Source: Treponema sp.
GTDB taxonomy: Bacteria; Spirochaetota; Spirochaetia; Treponematales; Breznakiellaceae
DNA: 8,863 nt
Assembly (NCBI GenBank): GCA_031290325.1
Contig: JAITNU010000169.1
Span: forward strand, 1-8,863
Reading direction: 5' to 3'
Positions within the stretch are counted from its first letter, which is position 1; each line of letters starts with the position of its first letter. This document shows, piece by piece, positions 1 through 5,582 of this stretch. The notes under the pieces are model-generated. The model had not been told where the DNA came from. It made no database searches and worked only from the letters and a program-made list of their open reading frames with translations. Both the position numbers and the translations under genes were made by a program.

Positions 1-57
1 TGTTGTAATCGTGCCACTTTGAAAGCGTAATTTGCTTTCTATGTATCGTCCTTTCAT
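1..57 (-). CDS. Start of an unidentified gene leaving the window at the left edge
   Basis: Nineteen codons are visible from an ATG at 57-55 to the window edge, reading MKGRYIESKLRFQSGTITT, with no stop. The start is supported by an AAAGG ribosome binding site on the minus strand (68-64), six bases upstream, and by a promoter at 93-121 that would give a leader of about 29 bases. The fragment is too short to assign to a family. It reads away from the pncB-lipoprotein unit in the same direction, so it could be the next gene, but its own promoter and the hairpins between 174 and 237 argue that it is a separate transcription unit. The reading frame, start and promoter agree, but the protein is unrecognised. 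Confidence 0.5.
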   Translation of the reverse strand, partial: MKGRYIESKLRFQSGTITT

Positions 58-92
58 CTTAAACCTTTAAGTTTTCATAATATCCTACTTAC

Positions 93-121
93 AATATATC
101 ACCTTCTTTTTTATTTATCAA
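93..121 (-). promoter_or_regulatory. Sigma70-type promoter for the left-edge gene
   Basis: On the minus strand a TTGATA -35 box (121-116) is followed by exactly 17 bases and a TATATT -10 box (98-93). The predicted start of transcription is near 86, leaving about 29 bases of leader with an AAAGG site before the ATG at 57. The surroundings are AT-rich, which raises the chance of a fortuitous match. Box quality, spacing and downstream ribosome binding site are nevertheless all consistent. Confidence 0.5.
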
Positions 122-162
122 GAAAAATCGCATAAATATAAAAAATTGTGAAGAGTCAGGAT

Positions 163-237
163 AAAAAAGGTAACCGTTCACCGGTGCTTACAAATTATAC
201 ACTATATATAGCGTATAATAAGTATATGCGTGAACGG
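163..237 (-). terminator. Candidate terminator after the pncB-lipoprotein unit (nested stems plus T run)
   Basis: The perfect 8-base arms CCGTTCAC (174-181) and GTGAACGG (230-237) enclose 48 bases, which themselves contain a strong palindrome (194-219). Read on the minus strand, the outer stem is followed five bases later by six T (168-163), and only that strand has a T run next to the stem. It lies 23 bases past the lipoprotein stop, where a terminator is expected. The long internal loop and the gap before the T run make it atypical. Ten-base direct repeats GGATAAAAAA (159-168 and 236-245) partly overlap the structure. It could instead be a protein-binding site. Confidence 0.35.
194..219. 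repeat. 26-base near-perfect AT-rich palindrome
   Basis: The two halves (194-206 and 207-219) match as an inverted repeat at 12 of 13 pairs. The only mismatch is A201 against C212. In a minus-strand RNA this pair becomes G with U, a wobble, while in a plus-strand RNA it is an A-C mismatch. The sequence therefore folds better as part of the minus-strand transcript. It sits inside the 8-base inverted repeat 174-181/230-237. It may be the inner stem of a terminator or an operator-like site. Confidence 0.6.
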
Positions 238-259
238 ATAAAAAAATAAGCCACCCTGC

Positions 260-991
260 CTACTCCCAATACACATCCGCACCATCAGGCGACTGGTTAC
301 CGGAGACCGGGGATGGATCGCTTTGGGTAAAGGAAGCGCCATAGCCAACATACACGCCTCCGCCGGCCATTTCAGCCTGATTTCCGCTGATTTCGCCACC
401 GCTTATGGTCAAGGCCCCGTTCCCGGCCACTGCTGCACCGCCACCGCCGCTTTGACTCCGGTTACCCCGCACCTGGGCGCCATTCCCCAAGGTAACCTTC
501 GCGTTTTCTATGATGATGATGCCGCCGCCAATCTCCTTGCTCTCCCCTCCTGAGATTTCGATGTATTCAAAGCGGACCTGAGAATCCCCCCCAATGGCGA
601 TAACAGCTTTGCCGGCGTCTGAACCGGAAAGCACTGCCCGCTCCGTTGCAGAGGCATCAGGTTTACCGGTGATGGTGATTTCTTCCTTACCGGTTTCCGT
701 AATGGCAAACACACCAAAGGTATTGACGTTGATCTGGAGTTCGCTGGCTATGTTCAGGGTACCAATGACCATAATGGTCTTGATGGTCCCGGTCTTTGCC
801 AGATAAATCGCTCTTCGCAGATTCTTCAAGGCCGTGGCTTCGGTTCTTCCCTCATGGGCATCGTTGCCATCCGCTTTGACATAGTAGCACTGTTCCAGTT
901 TATCCTGCCCGGTGGTGCCACACCCCATCAGAACGCAGGTCAGCAGGATACTCACCAAGCGCTTGCTCTTTGCTCGTAACACAGCACGCAT
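260..991 (-). CDS. Small secreted lipoprotein with right-handed beta-helix repeats
   Basis: This 243-residue protein begins with a basic, then hydrophobic signal peptide ending in a lipobox (VLMGC, Cys24). It should be lipid-anchored after signal peptidase II cleavage, facing the periplasm or cell surface. Residues 36-60 (YYVKADGNDAHEG and what follows) resemble the DUF1565-type start of parallel beta-helix proteins. From about residue 90 to the end the chain is a series of short strands with Gly-Gly and GGGVYV turns, typical of pectate-lyase-like folds. The repeat region is short, enough for only a few coils, and I see no catalytic site, so a binding or structural role is likelier than lyase activity. 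Its ATG directly follows the pncB TAA, and a GGGGGA site inside the pncB tail lies seven bases upstream, so translation is probably coupled. The fold is fairly secure and the function is unknown. Confidence 0.8.
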   Translation of the reverse strand: MRAVLRAKSKRLVSILLTCVLMGCGTTGQDKLEQCYYVKADGNDAHEGRTEATALKNLRRAIYLAKTGTIKTIMVIGTLNIASELQINVNTFGVFAITETGKEEITITGKPDASATERAVLSGSDAGKAVIAIGGDSQVRFEYIEISGGESKEIGGGIIIIENAKVTLGNGAQVRGNRSQSGGGGAAVAGNGALTISGGEISGNQAEMAGGGVYVGYGASFTQSDPSPVSGNQSPDGADVYWE

Positions 992-2440
992 TTACAGGTC
1001 CCCCAGGTAATTCTTGATAAGCTCCAGCTTGAGGTTACGGAGCCGGTCGGTCATGGAGACCTTGTAGACATGGGGGTTGAGAAAGCGCTGGTAGGTGCCG
1101 TCAAAGGATTCAAGGCCGGAACGTACTGTTTTGCGGATATGCTCCAGGGAAGGGCTGTCCTCCACGGGCCTGCCCTGGTCTACACGGAGCTTGAGGAGCG
1201 GCTCGGCGCTTCCCTCTATCGTATGGTAAAAATGGCGGTAATCCGCCGAGGTATGCCAAAAGGCGTACTGGGTTCCCGGTTCTATCGGGTCTGAGTTTAC
1301 CGGATCATCCAGGGTAAGCACATCCGCCACGGTCATGCCCTGGAGGTCCTTGATGCGCCACACCTGCTTGATCCCCGGGACCGTGGTCTTATCAGGGTTA
1401 TCGGAGAACTTGATCGCCGGAATCAGCTTCCCGGATCCGTCATCCCGGGCGGCCAGCTTGTACACCCCGGTAAAGGCCGCCTCAATGCCGCCGGTAACCA
1501 TCTGGGTCCCCACGCCCCAGGTGTTGATCGGTGCGCCGGCAGTGGTGAGGTTCTGGATGATGAACTCGTCCAGGTCACTGGACACGGAAATCGTGGCCTT
1601 GGGGAACCCGGCAGCATCGAGGATCTTCCGTACCTCCACCGAAAGGTAATGGACATCCCCGGAATCAAGGCGCACCCCGAAGTTCCGGCCCTGGGCGGCC
1701 AGGCGCTTCCCCACCTTGACGGCATTCAAGGCCCCGCTTTTCAGGGTGTCGTAGGTATCAATGAGAAAGACCGGATGTTCAGGGTAAATATCAGCATAAG
1801 CCTGAAATGCCGTTTCCTCGTTGGGGTGGGCCATGATCCAGGAATGGGCCATAGTTCCCATCACAGGGATGCCGTATTCCTTGCCTGCCAGCACATTGGA
1901 AGTCCCGGTAGCCCCTCCGATAAAGGCGGCACGGGCGGCGGACATGGCCCCGTCCGGGCCTTGGGCACGGCGCAGCCCGAATTCCATGATCGCCCCCTTC
2001 CGGGAGGCGAGCCAGACCCGTGCGGTCTTGGTGGCAATAAGGCTCTGAAAGTTGATGATATTGAGGAGTATTCCTTCAATGATTTGACATTCGATAAGCC
2101 CACCGTCAATACGGATTAAAGGTTCCTGGGGAAACACCAGGGTCCCCTCATCAGCAGCCCAGAGTGAACCGTTAAACCGGAATTCCTCGAGGTAACGGAG
2201 AAAAGCCCCCTCAAAAAGCCCCAGTCCCTGTAAATACTCGATATCCCCGGTGGAAAAAGAAAAGCCCTGGAGCCGCTCCACCAGGGTTCCAAGTCCCGCA
2301 AAGATTGCAAAGCCCCCGCCAAAGGGCTGGCGGCGGAAGAACATCTCAAATATGGCCCGCTTGCCCATATCTTTTTTCCAATACCCCTGGGCCATGGTAA
2401 GGGAATAAAAATCCGTAAGTAAGGCGGATGTGTTGGTCAT
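992..2440 (-). CDS. pncB: Nicotinate phosphoribosyltransferase
   Basis: This enzyme joins nicotinate to PRPP, with ATP hydrolysis, to form nicotinate mononucleotide. It is the entry step of the Preiss-Handler route for NAD salvage in the cytoplasm (EC 6.3.4.21). At 482 residues it has normal length. Family landmarks seen are the N-terminal TDFYSLTMAQGYW, the FRRQPFGGGFAIFAGL segment, the EFGLRRAQGPDG stretch, GTMAHSW with His199 (the likely phosphorylated or active-site histidine by family analogy), RLDSGD at 258-263, and SSDLDEF. The start is supported by GGAGG seven bases upstream of the ATG. It is the first gene of its transcript, is divergent from the radical SAM gene across 87 bases, and abuts the lipoprotein gene at its 3' end. 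I see no damage to the reading frame. The alternative, nicotinamide phosphoribosyltransferase, is unlikely given the bacterial PncB-type motifs. Confidence 0.95.
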   Translation of the reverse strand: MTNTSALLTDFYSLTMAQGYWKKDMGKRAIFEMFFRRQPFGGGFAIFAGLGTLVERLQGFSFSTGDIEYLQGLGLFEGAFLRYLEEFRFNGSLWAADEGTLVFPQEPLIRIDGGLIECQIIEGILLNIINFQSLIATKTARVWLASRKGAIMEFGLRRAQGPDGAMSAARAAFIGGATGTSNVLAGKEYGIPVMGTMAHSWIMAHPNEETAFQAYADIYPEHPVFLIDTYDTLKSGALNAVKVGKRLAAQGRNFGVRLDSGDVHYLSVEVRKILDAAGFPKATISVSSDLDEFIIQNLTTAGAPINTWGVGTQMVTGGIEAAFTGVYKLAARDDGSGKLIPAIKFSDNPDKTTVPGIKQVWRIKDLQGMTVADVLTLDDPVNSDPIEPGTQYAFWHTSADYRHFYHTIEGSAEPLLKLRVDQGRPVEDSPSLEHIRKTVRSGLESFDGTYQRFLNPHVYKVSMTDRLRNLKLELIKNYLGDL

Positions 2441-2458
2441 TGAATTGCCTCCACTTCT

Positions 2459-2487
2459 AGCGTACCTGGAATTGAAATATACCGCAA
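2459..2487 (-). promoter_or_regulatory. Possible pncB promoter
   Basis: A TTGCGG -35 box (2487-2482) and a weak TACGCT -10 box (2464-2459) lie 17 bases apart on the minus strand. The predicted start near 2452 gives a leader of about 12 bases that begins with the GGAGG ribosome binding site of pncB. The -10 box keeps only the most conserved positions (TA and the final T), so this is tentative. Its -35 box lies four bases from the -35 box of the divergent radical SAM promoter. Confidence 0.3.
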
Positions 2488-2491
2488 GTGA

Positions 2492-2521
2492 TTGACCATA
2501 CCCGGTGCTTTATGCTATTAA
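2492..2521 (+). promoter_or_regulatory. Promoter of the radical SAM-glycosyltransferase pair
   Basis: A TTGACC -35 box (2492-2497), an 18-base spacer and a TATTAA -10 box (2516-2521) are present. A TG one base before the -10 box (2513-2514) makes it an extended -10 element. The predicted start of transcription is at about 2528, exactly on the first possible ATG of the downstream gene. Transcription of this unit and of pncB therefore starts from the same short intergenic region, in opposite directions. Confidence 0.5.
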
Positions 2522-2527
2522 TGACTA

Positions 2528-3745
2528 ATGCAAGCAAAACGGAAGGGTAGTTCCTTTAATATGATGAGTTCCAAGCGGAGGCTGGAATCCATATTCCTCT
2601 TTGTAACGGGGAAATGCAATGCCCGGTGCGCCATGTGTTTCTATGCCAAGGACATGGACCAGAAGGCGCCGGATTTGAGCTTTGATGAAATCAAGAAATT
2701 GTCGGAAAGTGCCGGAGAGTTTAACCGCCTGTGGTTATCCGGGGGAGAACCGAGCCTCCGGGATGATTTACCGGAGATCCTTGAAATGTTCTATCGCAAC
2801 AACCATATCAAAGACATCAATTTCCCCTCTAATGGTATGAAACCGGACCGGGTTGTGGAGTGGCTCAAGCGCCTGCGCTCAAGTTGCCCGGATTGTAATA
2901 TCACCATCAGTATTTCCCTGGATGGCTTTGGGGATACCCATGATACCCAGCGGGGTGTAGCCAGTTTTTATAAGGCAGCGGAAACCTTAAAGAAAGTAGA
3001 CGATGCCTTTAAAGATGATGGCCATCTCCTCAAAAACATTGCCACGGTCATTACCAAGTACAATGTAGAAGAGGTGATGGACTTCATGCTCTGGGTATTT
3101 GGCAGGTTCAACGTCTCCACCCACACCATTGAGGCGGCCCGGGGCGTCACCAGGGAAGACGGGGTCAAGATAGTTACCGAGGACTCTCTCAGGGAACTAC
3201 AGGATAAGACCGCGCTCTACAATATGGCCTATGCGGATCGTATTGCCGACGGGGTGGACAGCGGCATCGGGAAGCATATAGCCCGCTTTTTCTACCTGGG
3301 GCTGATGCGGGCCATGTATAATATCCGGGCAAGTAACATTGATAAACCCACGCCCTGGGGCATGGATTGTACCGCCGGCGAAACCACCCTGGTTATTGAT
3401 TACGACGGGCGGTTCCGCGCCTGTGAACTGAGGCCCCCTATGGGTAATGTCAGAGACTATGACTACAACATCCAGAATATTGTCCAGAGCGCAGCCATGA
3501 AGCAAGAGATTGCCGACGTGGGACACGGCTATGGGGCGAACTGCTGGTGTACCCACGGCTGCTGGATCATGTCGTCCATAGTTTTCAATCCCGGCAAGAT
3601 GATCCCCATGCTGTTGAAAAGTAACCGGGAAATAAAAAAACTCAATCGCCCGTTCTCCATCAATGAAACCGTGCTACAGGACCTGGAAACGAAATACCGG
3701 CTGGACCGGGATAAACTGGCACAGATCGGGCTTGTATACCAATGA
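2528..3745 (+). CDS. Radical SAM enzyme with SPASM/twitch-like C-terminus
   Basis: This is a cytoplasmic iron-sulfur enzyme expected to cleave S-adenosylmethionine and start radical chemistry on an unknown substrate. The CxxxCxxC site for the 4Fe-4S cluster is Cys30, Cys34 and Cys37. SGGEP at 71-75 is the usual SAM-contact motif. The C-terminal part has C281-x12-G-x4-C299, matching the first half of the SPASM signature, then a compact Cys339-x-Cys341-x3-Cys345 instead of the usual CX2CX5CX3C, so an auxiliary cluster is likely but of non-standard form. Its stop overlaps the next gene's start by four bases (ATGA), implying joint translation with the glycosyltransferase. The start is uncertain. 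The ATG at 2528 lacks a ribosome binding site and coincides with the predicted +1, while ATG 2561 (residue 12) has GGAAGGG 13 bases upstream. The family call is firm and the substrate is unknown. Confidence 0.88.
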   Translation: MQAKRKGSSFNMMSSKRRLESIFLFVTGKCNARCAMCFYAKDMDQKAPDLSFDEIKKLSESAGEFNRLWLSGGEPSLRDDLPEILEMFYRNNHIKDINFPSNGMKPDRVVEWLKRLRSSCPDCNITISISLDGFGDTHDTQRGVASFYKAAETLKKVDDAFKDDGHLLKNIATVITKYNVEEVMDFMLWVFGRFNVSTHTIEAARGVTREDGVKIVTEDSLRELQDKTALYNMAYADRIADGVDSGIGKHIARFFYLGLMRAMYNIRASNIDKPTPWGMDCTAGETTLVIDYDGRFRACELRPPMGNVRDYDYNIQNIVQSAAMKQEIADVGHGYGANCWCTHGCWIMSSIVFNPGKMIPMLLKSNREIKKLNRPFSINETVLQDLETKYRLDRDKLAQIGLVYQ

Positions 3746-4968
3746 AAATATTCCTCATAACCAGGGGGTCTCAGGGGGATGTGTATCCCTATCTTGTTTT
3801 GGCAAATACCCTGAGCAAGGCGGGGCATACCATTACCATGAGTCTGCCGCGGATCTTTGAAAAGGAAGCCATTACCTTGGGGATACCTTACGTCCTGCAG
3901 AACTACGATGATATAACCGCGCTGCTGGAAACCACCACCAATAACCGGGAGCTTTTGACCTGGATGCAACGGGTAACGGAACAGCAGTTCAATGAATTCA
4001 TCCCCATTTTGGAGAACCACGAGGTTCTGGTGGCCTCTAATACGGAATTCGCCGCCCCCAGCATTGCCGAGTACTGCAGAAAACCCTTCATACGCACCGC
4101 CTATGCCCCACTGATTCCTGGGCGTACCATACCACCTCCGGTCATGCCCTGGCCGAAACCGCACCCGGTTATCAGGCCGGCTTTCCTGTGGAGTATGCTG
4201 AATCTGGGGGTCAATGTGCTGACCCTGGGCATTATCAACCGGAACCGGAAAGCACGGGGGATGGCGCCTATCAAAGACCAGGGGGAATACGCCCCCGCCT
4301 ACGCGGACAACTTCCTGATGTACAGCCGCTACCTGGGCAGCACTGATCCGGCCTGGAAATACAAGTGGAGCATCGGTGGCTACTGTTTCAATGATATCCT
4401 CCCCTATAATGAGCAGGTATACAAAAAGCTGCTGGACTTCATCAGAAAGGATGATAAACCGGCCCTGTTTTTTACCTTTGGAAGCTGTAAGCTGAAGAAA
4501 AGAGACCTCATCTGTGCATGGCTGCTGGATATCTGTCACCGGCAGGGCTATAAATTCATTGTCGGTTCCGGGTGGTGGAAGACCGGTGAAAGCCTGACGG
4601 GAAAGGGGGATTTTTTTCTGTTAGATAGTTTTATTCCCCACAACCTGGTTTTTCCCCTCTGCGACGGGATCATGCACCACGGCGGAAGCGGCACAACCCA
4701 TAGCGCAGGCCGGGCGGGCAAGCCCCAGGTGGTGGTGCCCATGCTCATTGATCAGCATTATTGGGGCCAGCGGATAAGTGAACTGGGAATCGGTCCCGAT
4801 TATATCAGGGTACCCCGGATAACCAAAGATCACTTGGAACACACGGTGGTTGATTTACTGAGTAATCCTGTGTACAAACAGAACGCCGCTGCTTTAGGAG
4901 AAAAGATCCGAAGCGAAAACGGGGTACAGGCCTTATGCAATCATATTGAGGAGATAACACTAAGATAG
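3742..4968 (+). CDS. GT1-type glycosyltransferase (UDP-sugar, sterol/macrolide glucosyltransferase-like)
   Basis: This 408-residue GT-B enzyme probably transfers a sugar from a nucleotide donor to a small hydrophobic or other acceptor. The N-terminal domain opens with RGSQGDVYPY (8-17), the counterpart of the GTRGDVQPY motif in sterol and lipid glucosyltransferases. The C-terminal donor-binding domain has HHGGSGTT (312-319) followed by the proline-containing VVVPM stretch and DQHYWG (337-342), the classic GT1 nucleotide-sugar site. Residues 143-165 are unusually hydrophobic and follow a Pro-rich stretch, which could suit a lipid acceptor or membrane contact. There is no signal peptide, so it acts in the cytoplasm. 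It starts inside the last codons of the radical SAM gene (ATGA), without a strong ribosome binding site, so it likely depends on translational coupling. The glycosyltransferase call is secure; the sugar and acceptor are not known. Confidence 0.88.
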   Translation: MKIFLITRGSQGDVYPYLVLANTLSKAGHTITMSLPRIFEKEAITLGIPYVLQNYDDITALLETTTNNRELLTWMQRVTEQQFNEFIPILENHEVLVASNTEFAAPSIAEYCRKPFIRTAYAPLIPGRTIPPPVMPWPKPHPVIRPAFLWSMLNLGVNVLTLGIINRNRKARGMAPIKDQGEYAPAYADNFLMYSRYLGSTDPAWKYKWSIGGYCFNDILPYNEQVYKKLLDFIRKDDKPALFFTFGSCKLKKRDLICAWLLDICHRQGYKFIVGSGWWKTGESLTGKGDFFLLDSFIPHNLVFPLCDGIMHHGGSGTTHSAGRAGKPQVVVPMLIDQHYWGQRISELGIGPDYIRVPRITKDHLEHTVVDLLSNPVYKQNAAALGEKIRSENGVQALCNHIEEITLR

Positions 4969-4996
4969 CGAAACACTTTATCTTGATGATGCATAA

Positions 4997-5557
4997 TTAG
5001 TGCCTGGAGGAGCGGAAAAATCCGAACAGGCTGCCGCATAAGCCCCCTACGATATGGGCAAATTCGGAAATACGATTGGCATTAAAGGCGTTAAAGATTT
5101 CCCGTCCCAGGTAGAACACCAGGACCAGGATAAAGGTGAGGGGAATTTCCCCTCTGCTGATATTGGTGAAGGAGGCAAGGAGTATCATCATGAAAACCAC
5201 CCCAGAGGCACCTAAGAGGGCGGTGGAGAAGAAGAGGACATTGAGAACACCGGTAATCAGGGCGGTAAGGACGATCATAATGAGGAGGGGCAGGGAACCG
5301 TAGTGTTCTTCCAGAATGGGGCCTATGAGGAGAATAAACGAAAAGTTGGAGATCAGATGGGCCCAATCGGCATGTCCCAGCACATGGGTAAACAGGGTAA
5401 TCCAGCTTCGCAAGTGGGATGGAACAAAGCCCCCATGGCCGGGAACCACGAACCAGGAATTCCGCAGAGAAGGGAGCAAGGTAGTCGAAAGAAGTAACAC
5501 CAGGGTACTGATAAACGTAAAGGTCAGTACCGTGGGGGCATTATATTTAATACGCAT
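4997..5557 (-). CDS. Rhomboid-family intramembrane serine protease
   Basis: This compact 186-residue membrane protein has about six hydrophobic segments (roughly 10-28, 66-82, 89-110, 113-130, 138-156 and 163-181), the minimal bacterial rhomboid core. Expected active-site residues are present: GASG at 116-119 with nucleophile Ser118, His168 in the last helix (FAHIVGG), and the HxxxN pair His67 and Asn71 in helix two. It should cut transmembrane segments of other proteins within the inner membrane. The start is backed by GAGG seven bases upstream. It is the last gene of the xth operon, 25 bases after the preceding stop, and ends 28 bases from the convergent glycosyltransferase gene. No extra cytoplasmic or zinc-ribbon domain is fused. 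The substrate is not predictable. An inactive homologue is unlikely because the dyad is intact. Confidence 0.88.
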   Translation of the reverse strand: MRIKYNAPTVLTFTFISTLVLLLSTTLLPSLRNSWFVVPGHGGFVPSHLRSWITLFTHVLGHADWAHLISNFSFILLIGPILEEHYGSLPLLIMIVLTALITGVLNVLFFSTALLGASGVVFMMILLASFTNISRGEIPLTFILVLVFYLGREIFNAFNANRISEFAHIVGGLCGSLFGFFRSSRH

Positions 5558-5582
5558 CAGGCCGCCTCATCAAAATAGGATG

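Noticed and set aside
323..553. Plus-strand open frame opposite the lipoprotein gene
   Set aside because: It arises from the Gly-rich repeats of the lipoprotein read in reverse and lacks a ribosome binding site.
1649..2119. Plus-strand open frame of 156 codons inside pncB
   Set aside because: It is antisense to conserved pncB motifs and has no family features; a shadow of the real gene.
3529..4539. Minus-strand open frame of 336 codons opposite the radical SAM and glycosyltransferase genes
   Set aside because: It lies wholly antisense to two well-supported coding regions, shows no recognisable domain, and its composition follows from the codon use of the other strand.
4961..4984. Inverted repeat AAGATA/TATCTT between the convergent glycosyltransferase and rhomboid genes
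   Set aside because: Six AT-rich pairs around an 11-base loop and no adjoining T run; too weak to call a terminator.
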